In this document: positions 33,701 through 38,110 of the stretch, in pieces | Layout of the letters: each line of letters begins with the position of its first letter | How positions within the stretch are numbered: the first letter of the stretch is position 1 | Position numbers and translations under genes: made by a program | Assembly: GCA_029204225.1 (NCBI GenBank) | Contig: CM055095.1 | Span: forward strand, 66,985,940-67,049,939 | Direction: 5' to 3' | Length of the DNA: 64,000 bases | DNA from: Diphasiastrum complanatum | Lineage: Eukaryota > Streptophyta > Lycopodiopsida > Lycopodiales > Lycopodiaceae | Notes under the pieces: model-generated | Seen by the model: only the letters and a program-made list of their open reading frames with translations | Told to the model about the DNA's origin: nothing | Database searches by the model: none

Positions 33701-34777
33701 GCTTGAGTTACCACCATGTGGCAGATGACGTGACACGGGACCCATGCCACGTAGGGGGCAACTCAAGCTCGTATATTGGGCATGGGACATTGCCTGGCAT
33801 GTCGAGTGGCCAGGGGCAACTGCACAAAAATGGATCCATCAGATTGTAGGGGTTCAAACTGGCCAATCAAATTGTGGCCCTTCATTTGGCATTTGCCAAC
33901 CAAGTCTGGAAATGGGGTGGTCCATCAACTCGCTTGCAAAAATTCAAAAAATGGGCTGCAAGTCAAAGGGCTAGGCAAAAGGACTAGTCCCCAGTCTGAA
34001 ACCACCCTTAGATTACTTCAACTTGTTGACGAGCTCCAAAATATTTCCATCATTCACATATCTTTAGAGAGGAATAGCAACTATATAGAAGAAACTACAC
34101 TTAAATGTTAGCTCCCTTGAGGGTTGTGTTGTTAGTGGGAAGGTCTACGAGCAAAGATTCACCATTATAAGATGCATTGCTTGCTCTGTTCTATTCCCCG
34201 CAATAATTTTCCTTTGATGATGACCATTTGTGATGATATTATCAACAAAATGCGTGTACGATGATGCACTTTTAAGTGGTTCATAACATAACGAAATTTA
34301 AGGGTGTGTACATTTCTTAGGCCACCAAGGCATTTTGGTGAGACAGATGATCCTATGCCAGCAATGACGCAGTCAGATAGGAAGTTCTCTGCATAGACGA
34401 CGGTTTTCTCACTTGTACACGCAGTGTCGATCAGCACATTTAGAAGATGGTCAATTGACTCACCTTCTTGGGCTCCATAAAATTTTATTGCTTTAGCCCG
34501 AAAGCCTTGCAAAGAGAAAATCTCATACCCACAAAAGCTAGCTAGCAAATTGATTTGCAGAACTGATAGAAACGCACTGGGAGGCAAATAAGTTCGACTT
34601 TTGCATATTCAAACAGAGCAAAGTAAAAAAGGATGTCCAGGTAATACTGTACTGCTGGGAGTGTATGAACATGGCAGGGTTGTGGCAAATTCATACCCGG
34701 GAATGTGAAGAAGACATTGAGAGATTGGATGGTGCTTTTGCTGCTGTTGCTGCTGCTGCTGATGCGTCTTGATCCAT
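2319..34777 (-). CDS. TDP1: Tyrosyl-DNA phosphodiesterase 1, FHA-type (8 exons, 3' end outside window)
   Basis: TDP1 removes tyrosyl peptides of trapped topoisomerase I from DNA 3' ends in the nucleus. Exons in gene order: 34697-34777, 28729-28914, 17116-17412, 13293-13535, 11404-11464, 11140-11216, 3856-4113, 2319-2408. All junctions are GT-AG and phases match; total 1,293 nt, residues 1-431. Residues 28-100 form an FHA domain (VGR at 58-60, SRKH at 71-74, NPVVV from 93), as in plant TDP1. Residues about 250-431 match the phosphodiesterase N-terminal half: [22 protein letters not shown], then [10 protein letters not shown] with the first catalytic HxK (H337, K339), [18 protein letters not shown] and [12 protein letters not shown]. 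The second HKD motif must lie left of the window. The first exon is assigned by phase, spacing and start context only; the others by homology. Introns are 187 bp to 11.3 kb and packed with transposons. Confidence 0.9.
3856..4113 (-). CDS. TDP1: TDP1 exon 7 (first HxK catalytic motif)
   Basis: This exon has 86 codons, phase 0 at both ends (residues 316-401). It contains [21 protein letters not shown] with the catalytic His337 and Lys339 of the phospholipase-D-type HKD motif, [19 protein letters not shown] and QGLWMQDFP. These features are diagnostic for TDP1. The flanking 7-kb intron holds a gypsy element. Confidence 0.93.
5393..6364 (-). pseudogene. Ty3/gypsy reverse transcriptase remnant
   Basis: Recognisable RT blocks in order: [60 protein letters not shown], then the catalytic-loop region [10 protein letters not shown] and [16 protein letters not shown]. 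The YxDD box reads YFDE. The frame is broken at several points. After the first RNase H residues ([18 protein letters not shown], about 5,360-5,420) the reading leaves the family, marking the internal deletion. Confidence 0.8.
6620..7000 (-). pseudogene. Gag zinc knuckle and retropepsin remnant
   Basis: Reading down the minus strand, a degenerate zinc knuckle (CPGPHMARDCR) is followed by a Pro/Asp-rich linker. Then comes [13 protein letters not shown], the aspartic protease active site DTG of retroelements. Several frame changes interrupt the reading. Confidence 0.75.
7243..8036 (-). pseudogene. Ty3/gypsy gag (broken)
   Basis: The capsid-type segment [11 protein letters not shown] followed by [16 protein letters not shown] is the retrotransposon gag motif (W-x3-L ... 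L-x-G-x-A-x-x-W). The N-terminal part is Ser/Gly/Phe-rich. A perfect 68-bp tandem duplication (7,861-7,996) shifts the frame and splits the gene into two overlapping frames. Confidence 0.8.
7861..7996. repeat. 68-bp tandem duplication, two near-identical units
   Basis: Units at 7,861-7,928 and 7,929-7,996 start GGCTTTGCCAGGACGATGAA and differ only at the last base. The unit length is not a multiple of three, so the duplication itself frameshifts gag. Confidence 0.9.
8150..8926. repeat. Gypsy leader with degenerate GGGTGCTGGAAATGGC-like repeats
   Basis: Untranslated leader between the primer-binding site and gag. It is made of short, strongly diverged copies of a GGGYGCTGGAAATGGC-like word, easily seen as repeated 'gctggaaatgggc' and 'gggtgctagaaatgg'. 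Open frames here are by-products of this composition. Confidence 0.55.
8929..8940 (-). promoter_or_regulatory. tRNA-iMet primer-binding site
   Basis: The minus strand reads TGGTATCAGAGC immediately inside the 5' LTR. This is the standard plant LTR-retrotransposon primer-binding site for initiator Met tRNA. Confidence 0.85.
9381..9570 (-). pseudogene. Second Ty3/gypsy integrase C-terminal fragment
   Basis: The minus strand reads [20 protein letters not shown] followed by [11 protein letters not shown]. It resembles the SH3-like end of gypsy integrases (GPFKIL-x-x-I-x-x-x-AYELKLP ... PVFHVSxL). It lies outside the LTRs of the neighbouring element and so represents another insertion. Confidence 0.6.
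10195..10564 (+). mobile_element. Possible gypsy 3' end with LTR (plus strand)
   Basis: The plus strand has TTTAAAGTTGGGGAG, a good polypurine tract preceded by GAGGACGATGTT. Then TGTTATGGCC starts a block ending GTGTGCAACA at 10,564 (TG...CA, 329 bp). The frame before it ends in a V-F-K-V-G-E-like peptide typical of such junctions. No second LTR or target duplication was found. Confidence 0.4.
10565..11139. other. TDP1 intron 6 remainder, no feature
   Basis: AT-rich DNA between the LTR-like block and TDP1 exon 6. No coding similarity was recognised on either strand. Confidence 0.4.
11140..11216 (-). CDS. TDP1: TDP1 exon 6
   Basis: Exon of 77 nt, phase 1 in and phase 0 out (residues 290-315), reading [18 protein letters not shown]. 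An open frame continues upstream of this start, but only the TTTGCCAG acceptor restores the phase left by exon 5 and the conserved CP-x-L spacing. The intron between exons 5 and 6 is the only short one (187 bp). Confidence 0.88.
11404..11464 (-). CDS. TDP1: TDP1 exon 5
   Basis: Short exon of 61 nt, phase 0 in and phase 1 out (residues 270-290), encoding [20 protein letters not shown]. This is one of the most conserved plant TDP1 blocks. Acceptor TTCTGCCAG and donor GTAAGT are both strong. Confidence 0.9.
11465..13292. other. TDP1 intron 4
   Basis: Intron of 1.8 kb. Apart from the palindromes at 12.76-12.81 kb I recognise nothing. A minus-strand open frame at about 12.3-12.5 kb shows no TDP1 similarity and is not needed by the exon phases. 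Confidence 0.4.
12762..12809. repeat. Two adjacent short palindromes in TDP1 intron
   Basis: CGTACCA(N7)TGGTACG at 12,762-12,782 is followed by CACGGTTCTGAGAACCGTG at 12,791-12,809 (9-bp arms around one base). An AT-rich TTAATTAATTAA run lies just upstream. Both arms share the CACGGTTC word, so they may be remnants of one hairpin-rich element. Confidence 0.6.
13293..13535 (-). CDS. TDP1: TDP1 exon 4 (linker and start of catalytic region)
   Basis: This exon has 81 codons, phase 0 at both ends (residues 189-269). The first 55 residues are Ser/Asp/Lys-rich and probably disordered. It ends in [20 protein letters not shown], matching the FRLL-V-x-x-LPDWANTSCVSI segment at the start of the plant TDP1 catalytic region. 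A (CT)n tract of about 68 bp lies 24 bp upstream of the acceptor inside the intron. Confidence 0.88.
13559..13627. repeat. (CT)n tract, 5' flank of a truncated LINE
   Basis: Pure CT dinucleotides for about 68 bp, starting 24 bp upstream of TDP1 exon 4. The LINE copy at 13,627-14,118 starts immediately after it. Confidence 0.95.
13627..14118 (+). mobile_element. 5'-truncated LINE: ORF2 C-terminus and 3' UTR
   Basis: Starts directly after a (CT)n tract and ends in the family 3' signal (14,071-14,105: short hairpin, then GGAAAAGACATTAATAAAG) and a second (TC)n tract. An open frame of 89 codons runs from its first base to a stop at about 13,896: an acidic TDSDCDD stretch, then a very basic Arg/Thr/Gln tail. 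The same acidic-then-basic C-terminus occurs in the minus copy at 27,469-27,711. No target duplication other than the TC tracts themselves is visible. Confidence 0.75.
14119..14164. repeat. (TC)n tract joining two LINE fragments
   Basis: Tail of the preceding LINE copy (…AATAAAGCTTTCTTCTTTC then TC repeats). The next LINE fragment starts right after it. Confidence 0.9.
14165..14600 (+). pseudogene. LINE ORF2 fragment (region before and at RT start)
   Basis: Open frame with [30 protein letters not shown] text and [18 protein letters not shown]. These match the LINE RT N-terminal blocks (P-x-x-W-x-x-x-x-I-x-P-I-x-K-x-G-D ... YR-x-I). It is homologous to 24,530-24,760 here ([35 protein letters not shown]). 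It is cut abruptly at 14,600 with no tail. Confidence 0.8.
14601..16100. other. TDP1 intron 3, no gene recognised
   Basis: About 1.5 kb of AT-rich DNA. If the LTR at 16.1 kb belongs to a minus-strand element, this should be its leader and gag, but I see no gag motif. Short open frames at 15.1-15.5 kb match nothing I know. Confidence 0.35.
16101..16610 (-). mobile_element. Chromovirus LTR with adjacent primer-binding-like site
   Basis: LTR at 16,118-16,610 with TG...CA ends (TGTGAAGATC ... GGACATAACA on plus), 493 bp, with a TATATATAAA box. It is homologous to the LTR at 70-512. On the minus strand the LTR end is followed after one base by TGGTACCAGAGTAAG, one mismatch from the tRNA-iMet site, so this would be a 5' LTR with the element body to the left. 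No 5-bp target duplication flanks it, which argues against a simple solo LTR. Confidence 0.75.
16611..17115. other. TDP1 intron 3 remainder
   Basis: Intronic DNA between the LTR and TDP1 exon 3. No coding similarity noted. Confidence 0.4.
17116..17412 (-). CDS. TDP1: TDP1 exon 3 (FHA second half and linker)
   Basis: This exon has 99 codons, phase 0 at both ends (residues 90-188). It begins [12 protein letters not shown], completing the FHA strand with the conserved Asn, then [10 protein letters not shown], a typical FHA closing strand. A charged linker follows ([17 protein letters not shown] at its end). The [10 protein letters not shown] stretch resembles part of a ubiquitin-interacting motif. 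Confidence 0.88.
17950..18310 (-). pseudogene. Ty1/copia RT C-terminus and RNase H start
   Basis: The minus strand reads [19 protein letters not shown], then [28 protein letters not shown] and [12 protein letters not shown]. These are the classic copia blocks (KYxxxLLxxFxMxxCKPxxTP ... GSLMYLxxTRPDIxxAVxxxSRFM ... AKRILRYLK). One stop interrupts it. It is a remnant inside TDP1 intron 2. Confidence 0.85.
18600..19490. repeat. Pair of diverged direct repeats of about 140 bp
   Basis: Blocks at about 18,625-18,760 and 19,355-19,490 share TTGACTTTACTAAATA and a long run including GGCATGGCCCAATAATTCTA, AATAATCCTAGACAACAACA and an ATTAACT end. They are in the same orientation about 730 bp apart, as expected of old LTR remnants, but I could not define ends or a primer site. 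Confidence 0.6.
19491..22100. other. TDP1 intron 2, no gene recognised
   Basis: About 2.6 kb of AT-rich DNA, possibly leader or UTR of copia elements (fragments flank it on both sides). Short open frames at 20.4-22.1 kb show no family I recognise. A small partial tandem repeat (GTATCCTTCGTAGATA / GTATCCTTCATAGATA) lies at about 20,550-20,625. Confidence 0.35.
22115..22385 (-). pseudogene. Ty1/copia RT N-terminal fragment
   Basis: The minus strand reads [50 protein letters not shown] and [20 protein letters not shown]. This is a well-kept copia RT N-terminal half in one open frame. It stops right at the inverted fragment described next. Confidence 0.9.
22379..22500 (+). pseudogene. Ty1/copia RT C-terminal fragment, inverted
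   Basis: The plus strand reads [20 protein letters not shown] followed by [14 protein letters not shown]. This is the copia block just after the catalytic YVDD region. It sits head-to-head with the minus-strand fragment at 22,115-22,385, so an inversion or two-copy rearrangement joined them. Confidence 0.8.
22501..23160. other. TDP1 intron 2, unassigned; its end is LINE 3' UTR
   Basis: No coding region recognised. From about 22,900 the sequence probably belongs to the 3' UTR of the LINE copy whose hairpin lies at 23,202-23,215, but I could not place its 5' border. Confidence 0.35.
23161..23234 (+). mobile_element. LINE 3' terminus (copy B)
   Basis: Carries the family 3' signal: ATGCC-TTTT-GGCAT stem-loop at 23,202-23,215, then GCAAAAGACATTGAGAAAG, then a (TC)n tail. 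Only the 3' end is clear. Confidence 0.7.
23235..23300. repeat. (TC)n tract between two LINE copies
   Basis: Pure CT dinucleotides of 66 bp. They follow the 3' end of copy B and directly precede the ORF1-derived copy C. Confidence 0.95.
23301..23620 (+). mobile_element. 5'-truncated LINE: ORF1 C-terminus and 3' UTR (copy C)
   Basis: Starts within the ORF1 C-terminal domain ([19 protein letters not shown], then [11 protein letters not shown], stop at about 23,420). It continues into the 3' UTR, with two copies of CCTCTCCTRCGTGAGAGAT at 23,407 and 23,452, and ends in the ATGCC-TTTT-GGCAT hairpin (23,588-23,601) plus GGAAAAGACATTAATAAAG. The 3' UTR is homologous to the minus-strand copy at 25,467-25,650. 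Confidence 0.85.
23621..23648. repeat. (TTTC)n/(TC)n LINE tail
   Basis: CTTTCTTTCTTTC runs into CTCTCTCT. It is the tail of copy C and sits directly before the ORF2 fragment. Confidence 0.9.
23649..25405 (+). pseudogene. LINE ORF2: endonuclease end and reverse transcriptase, broken
   Basis: Begins with [19 protein letters not shown] and [13 protein letters not shown], the end of an APE-type endonuclease. At about 24,140-24,300 the same segment recurs ([30 protein letters not shown]), so two related copies are fused. RT blocks follow: [57 protein letters not shown]. After a foreign copia insert come [20 protein letters not shown] and [13 protein letters not shown]. It is cut at a (GA)n tract before the catalytic YADD box. 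Multiple frameshifts are present. Confidence 0.85.
24845..25195 (+). mobile_element. Ty1/copia integrase fragment nested in LINE RT
   Basis: Between LINE RT blocks lies [19 protein letters not shown], the copia GAG-pre-integrase zinc segment. Then [13 protein letters not shown] and [20 protein letters not shown] follow, the integrase core with its first catalytic Asp. It replaces the LINE segment that should precede SVPRDLL. No LTRs flank it, so this is a fragment rather than a whole insertion. Confidence 0.88.
25406..25466. repeat. (GA)n tract at a head-on LINE junction
   Basis: GA repeats then GAAAGAAAGAAG. On the minus strand this is the (TC)n tail of the ORF1 element at 25,467-27,073. 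On the plus strand it truncates the ORF2 fragment. Confidence 0.95.
25648..26651 (-). pseudogene. LINE ORF1 protein (one frameshift, one nonsense codon)
   Basis: ATG at 26,651. About 334 codons in three parts: a Pro/Ser/Thr-rich N-terminus ([14 protein letters not shown] then PPSP runs); a coiled coil with an acidic patch ([30 protein letters not shown]); and a C-terminal domain ending [20 protein letters not shown] followed by the [10 protein letters not shown] segment. The last part resembles the C-terminal domain of L1-type ORF1p (D-L-T/S ... R-x-x-x-x-I-x-x-x-x-K ... F). A frameshift near 26,305 and a TAG at about 25,730 (CGG in copy C) inactivate this copy. RNA chaperone function is known for the family; here it is inferred. 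Confidence 0.7.
26690..27073. repeat. Degenerate minisatellite (GGGACAGGGAGCGATGG-like)
   Basis: Irregular units built from 'cagcgagggacagg' and 'gagcgatggtcaa', purine-rich on the plus strand. The longest near-repeat is GACAGGCAGCGAGGAGCGAT, twice at about 26,915-26,990. It forms the 5' region of the ORF1 element and may be a repeated promoter like the monomers of some L1 elements. Confidence 0.75.
27075..27118. repeat. (GA)n tract joining two minus-strand LINE copies
   Basis: GA repeats of 44 bp between the 5' region of the ORF1 element and the 3' end of the next copy. Confidence 0.95.
27119..27712 (-). mobile_element. 5'-truncated LINE with (TC)n on both sides
   Basis: On the minus strand it starts right after a (TC)n tract (27,713-27,750) and runs into an open frame of 80 codons. 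The frame ends at 27,469 with an acidic [10 protein letters not shown] segment and a basic Arg/Ala/Pro tail, matching the ORF2 C-terminus of the copy at 13.6 kb. After about 300 bp of 3' UTR it reaches the hairpin GTGCC-CTTG-GGCAC (27,151-27,164), AACAGACATTATTACA and the (TC)n tail. Confidence 0.75.
27713..27750. repeat. (GA)n tract, 5' flank of truncated LINE
   Basis: GA repeats of 38 bp directly next to the 5' end of the minus-strand LINE copy. Confidence 0.95.
27751..28728. other. TDP1 intron 2, nothing recognised
   Basis: About 1 kb of AT-rich DNA next to TDP1 exon 2. A plus-strand open frame at 28.5-28.75 kb has no visible family and overlaps the TDP1 exon on the other strand. Confidence 0.4.
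28729..28914 (-). CDS. TDP1: TDP1 exon 2 (FHA domain, first half)
   Basis: This exon has 62 codons, phase 0 at both ends, a TTTTGCAG acceptor and a GTAAAT donor. It encodes residues 28-89 with the FHA signature: GFNVVGR, then [10 protein letters not shown] and LEIYV. The Gly-Arg and Ser-x-x-His residues that contact phosphothreonine in FHA domains are all present. Confidence 0.88.
29555..31795 (+). mobile_element. Decayed hAT transposase (DUF659/hAT dimerisation type)
   Basis: Blocks in order on the plus strand: [20 protein letters not shown] and [10 protein letters not shown] (29,555-29,724); then, after an intron-like gap with a GT donor, [20 protein letters not shown] and [20 protein letters not shown] (29,964-30,112). 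These are the catalytic 'DGW' and 'TDNA ... CxxHxLxL' motifs of plant hAT transposases. Later come [14 protein letters not shown] (about 30,665), [18 protein letters not shown] and [13 protein letters not shown] (30,905-31,200), and an acidic tail to 31,795. A TAA stop after IQRLW and frame breaks show it is inactive. It lies antisense in TDP1 intron 1; terminal repeats were not found. Confidence 0.85.
32074..32480 (-). mobile_element. LINE 3' terminus with short (TC) tail
   Basis: On the minus strand: hairpin GTACC-TTAC-GGTAT (32,115-32,128), then TTCAAGGACATTAATAAAGA and eight TC units (32,074-32,094). The 3' UTR upstream resembles the copy at 27.1-27.7 kb in layout. The 5' border is unclear, probably within 32,400-32,560. 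Confidence 0.65.
32390..32560. repeat. Degenerate CTCCTGACT and TAGTTAGTAG simple repeats
   Basis: Short words GAGTCCTGACTCCTC repeat irregularly, followed by GTTAGTAGTTAGTAG-type words. Low-complexity tandem DNA. Confidence 0.6.
32561..33602. other. TDP1 intron 1, unassigned
   Basis: Contains an AT dinucleotide-rich stretch (about 32,630-32,680) and then an abrupt GC-rich block (32,690-32,850) with a charged open frame ([18 protein letters not shown]). I cannot assign it; it may be another transposon end. The rest shows nothing. Confidence 0.35.
33603..34007. mobile_element. Tourist-like MITE with TTA target duplication
   Basis: Terminal inverted repeats GGGTGGTTTCACACT (left) and GGGTGGTTTCAGACT (right, reverse complement), one mismatch. 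The 405-bp body is non-coding and flanked on both sides by TTA (33,600-33,602 and 34,008-34,010). A 3-bp TTA/TAA duplication is the mark of PIF/Harbinger-type insertions. It lies in TDP1 intron 1. Confidence 0.85.
34165..34489 (-). other. Possible unrecognised exon or gene fragment
   Basis: An open minus-strand frame after a CTTTGCAAG acceptor-like site reads [20 protein letters not shown] and [20 protein letters not shown]. It has balanced composition and codon-like character, unlike the low-complexity frames around it. I do not recognise a family. It sits between TDP1 exons 1 and 2; using it in the transcript would need a suitable donor, and the TDP1 phases join without it. It could be a captured gene piece or an alternative exon. 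Confidence 0.3.
34697..34777 (-). CDS. TDP1: TDP1 exon 1 (probable start)
   Basis: ATG at 34,777 opens 27 codons (residues 1-27): an Ala-rich start coded by GCA repeats, then a Ser-rich run. The exon ends phase 0 at a GTATGA donor. The next homologous exon also starts in phase 0 with residues that begin the FHA domain, so joining them gives the usual short plant TDP1 N-terminus. There is no sequence homology to prove it, and a transcript is needed. Confidence 0.55.
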
Positions 34778-34821
34778 GGAAGATTTTTTGAAGCAAATTC
34801 GAAATAGATATATGAACGTTG

Positions 34822-34839
34822 TTAGTCTGGCGTCGCCAT
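34822..34839 (-). promoter_or_regulatory. Five-codon upstream ORF before TDP1
   Basis: ATGGCGACGCCAGACTAA on the minus strand, ending 44 bases before the TDP1 ATG. Its start has A at -3 and G at +4, a better context than the main ATG (T at -3, G at +4). It could reduce TDP1 translation if the transcript begins upstream of it. Confidence 0.45.
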
Positions 34840-34904
34840 CGTGAAAATCCAGTCTTGCATACAAGGGGAGGAGAGAAGCGCGAAGGAAAGCAAACGTTGT
34901 TTTG

Positions 34905-34952
34905 TTTTTTTTTTTTTTGGGGGGGGGGGTGGGGGGGTGGTGTTGGGGGGGC
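34905..34952. repeat. T14-G11 run with further G-runs upstream of TDP1
   Basis: The plus strand has 14 T, 11 G, then G7, GG and G7 separated by single T or TGTT. Four or more G-runs could fold as a G-quadruplex on the template side of TDP1, about 130-175 bp upstream of its ATG. Such runs are also error-prone in assembly. Confidence 0.8.
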
Positions 34953-37250
34953 TTCTGCCACCAATTTTTCAGGCCTCAAGTATTTGAATATTGGGCATCA
35001 TAAAATATTATATGTTTCAACCATGAGAGCATCTGAGATTTTTGGCGATCTCATGTGCAAACTTGCACGCGCATAAGCACAGGCACGAGCACCTGAATAT
35101 TTTTGGAGGATTTCAAAATGCCCACACAGGCACATGGGCACAAAAGAAATTTGGTGTATCTCCCAATTCTCACGAGCAGGCACACACATTAGAAGGTAAT
35201 GTGTTGTTTTACTATATATGAATAATCTATATGAAATGCAAAATGCTTATGGAATATCAAAACACATGGCAATCAGAGAAACTTGGGCAAAAACGTTGGG
35301 CAGGCTTTTAGGAATAAAAATTTGATTTTTTAAAATTTTTTAAAAAATGTGTGGTTGTGATTGAGTTGGGGCCAAAGCTGGGCAATGCCTACAAGATGCA
35401 AGGGGGTTGGGGACCGCATCTTGGAGGCACTACCGGTGTATTAGCTCAACATGGCCAAACAGTAACACTCTTTTGATTAAACTCTTTGTTATTCAGCTTT
35501 TGTTAACAAATTATATTCAAGGAGTGTTTGTCAAGGAGCTTCTATGATCAATTGATAGATAGGCCTGAGGATGAAAAACGCACAGGCAATTAATGCCAAG
35601 TGCTCATCCAACGATTCACCTTTAGTGAGAGAGTGTCACTTGGTATGTACTACCTGTGTGTATTCTAGTGAAAGGCGATAGATTGTAGGAGGCATCTTTT
35701 GTTTTCATGTGAACAACCAATGATGAATGACACCTAGCACTTGAACTTGCCAACGTTACCTAAATGAGACCTAGCACTTGGAAGGTTCAAGAGGTATGTC
35801 TCGTTTAGCCATTGAAGTCATGGTAGAGGTTTTACTCCCTTGCAAGCATAGGTTAAATCTTGGTATTTGACGTGGAAGTAAAATTTAATGGAAAAATGAA
35901 CACTTGGCATTAGGACACAAGGAAATCTTCACGATGCACCACTCTTCAATTTATTGCATTGGCATCGACACCATCAACGGACTAAATTTTCATGTCTTCA
36001 CAGCTCGGTTCACATAGGAATGGTGGTGAGTGGCATACAACCCAAACAGATTGTTGTAGTTTTTCTTGTATAAGTATATGTGTTATCTTGTATTAGTAAA
36101 TTGCTCTGATTGGCTAGCTCTACCTTGCAAATAAGGTGAGATTTATCAACCAACGTGGCATCCTAGCTGACAAGATTGTTCTTATACATGGATGGGGTAT
36201 GTCTACTTGACACCAAACTTCCCTCAATATGTTTACAAATATGGGTTTGCAATATTTTTGTGAGCAACGTTTATTGTGCAATAGTTACGTAGGTTCGAGT
36301 CGCATTGGTAAGACATGACAGAATTTCAAATGTGTTTCATGGGATTACAAGGACATGGATGGGCATCAAGTAATGTGTTGTTAGTGTGATATTTCTATAT
36401 CCTACACAATAATATGTATATTAGGTATAATCAAATACTCAAATGCCACATCATTAATTTGTCAAAGTGTCCCTTGGTAGCCCAATTAATTAGTGTCTTG
36501 CTTTCTAAAAGGAAAATCCAAGTTTCAAGTCCATGCATATACACACTTGGCCAAATTTGTTCCATAGTTGGTTTTGTGGTTTGGCGTGCCTCCATTTTCA
36601 CATGTAGCGTTGTGGTGATTACATTTTCTACTTCAATTTGGTTCTACGTGTACATGGCTTCATCTTTTGACATGCAATGGGACAAATCAATGTTTGCTAA
36701 TAAATTGTAGTTCTATATGCTATGAAACTATGAAAACACCTACTCAAAAAGTGGAGTTTTGAAGGCTGCAATTTTTTTTTTCTAGCTATTTCACTTAGCA
36801 CATTTGCGTGCTATGTGAGGAGGCTACAAAAAAATAATCTGAAATAATACTTTTACATAAAATTTGATTCTAAAATGTGTCTATTTTATAAATTAAAATT
36901 TTCAAATCAAATCTGTAATGTATCCACAAGCATATTATGTAATACCTTAAAAGTGGATATTGTTCATGACAATGATGGTTTGATACCTGAATATAGATTC
37001 TTGTATTTTTCAAGTTCATCTTGAGTTCTATCTGGCAATCACTTCTGATTCATTTGAAATCAAATGCTTTCATTGCAATCTATATCTTACTAAAGATCTA
37101 GCAAAAATTGATTGACCAAATAAAATAATTAGTGAATATACGTTGATCATTTATATATGCTTAAAAAATAATTTTCTTTTGAAACATCCTTACTATATTG
37201 AAAATCTATATGTTAAAGCAATATCTTCATATCTTCACTCTGGTTGAAAT
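34953..37250. other. Intergenic DNA between TDP1 and NME7, left part
   Basis: About 2.3 kb with no gene or element I can support. Presumably contains the TDP1 promoter near its left end. Confidence 0.4.
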
Positions 37251-37257
37251 AGCTTTT

Positions 37258-37430
37258 CTTTTTTGGGTTTGGTGGCTTGTTGGCATACATCACAGTGCTT
37301 CACTTAGACATGGATATCCTTGTACATCATTGGCCACCAAAAACCTTCAAGTGTAAAACTTTTCTAATTGTGGCTTTGGTTTTGAAATGGCCGCCCTCAA
37401 TACCCTCATAGGTGGCACTAATGATTGATC
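37258..37430 (-). pseudogene. Ty3/gypsy integrase zinc-finger remnant
   Basis: The minus strand reads YEGIEGGHFKTKATIRKVLH and, after breaks, STVMYANKPPNPKK. These fit the degenerate end of an H-H-C-C integrase domain (GGHF ... T-x-x-K-I/V-L ... C-x-x-C-Q). It is heavily mutated. Confidence 0.5.
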
Positions 37431-37559
37431 ATACCTCATGACTTATTAGGCATTGACAAAAGATGTGATATATCTTGATCTGATATAGGTGTCCAACAAT
37501 AAGGCTCTGTAATGCCACCTTAATGATCAACTTGTTGGAAAGAGGTGAATAGAAGATAG

Positions 37560-38110
37560 GTCGAATAGAATTGAATAAAAAGAATTCGAATGACAAGAAT
37601 TAAAACTTATCGTACGCAGCGGAATAAACTATTTTCCTCTTGCTCTATGCATGACTACGCCTATCAATTTCAAACAAAAACAATAGTGATAGAAATCACG
37701 TTCAATCTTATAGTAACTAACTTTGAAATCATTAGTACTATAGTGATTACGTAGCCAAACATTAAAGCATTGAATTATCAGACAAATAATCAGTCATGAA
37801 GAATTATAGAAACGCATACATTTTGAAACGAATCTGAATGCAATAAGAAGATAGTATTGATTCAGTATGAAAACCGAAACAAATGTAAATGAGTACAACA
37901 AGTTTGCGGATCGAAGCCGCATACTTTAAGCTATCTCTGAGCGACTAAATATATGTCTGAATTAAGTACAACTACTGGTAAGCAGTAAGCGCAATAGCAA
38001 TCTCTAATCAACTCTAAGGAACTGAGCTAGAATGCTCAAGAGTGTTCAAGCTCGCAGGCTTGAGAGAGAGAATGCTAACTAGTCAATAGTTGATAATTGA
38101 TCTTCATGCT
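37560..38110 (-). repeat. LTR-like block, related in inverse to 49.86-50.11 kb
   Basis: GCATGACTACGCCTATCA, GTGATAGAAATCACG and GATTACGTAGCCAAACA occur here in this order. The reverse complement of 50,020-50,095 gives GCATGACTACGCCTATCA, AGTGATAAAAATCACG and GATTACGTAGCCAAACA. They look like diverged LTRs of one family in opposite orientation. Ends and strand are not certain. Confidence 0.45.

Noticed and set aside
33625..33974. Open frames of 74-111 codons at 33.6-34.1 kb
   Set aside because: They lie within the non-coding MITE.
34542..34979. 145-codon minus frame over the TDP1 5' region
   Set aside because: Starts in the C/A homopolymer run and reads out of frame with the probable first exon.
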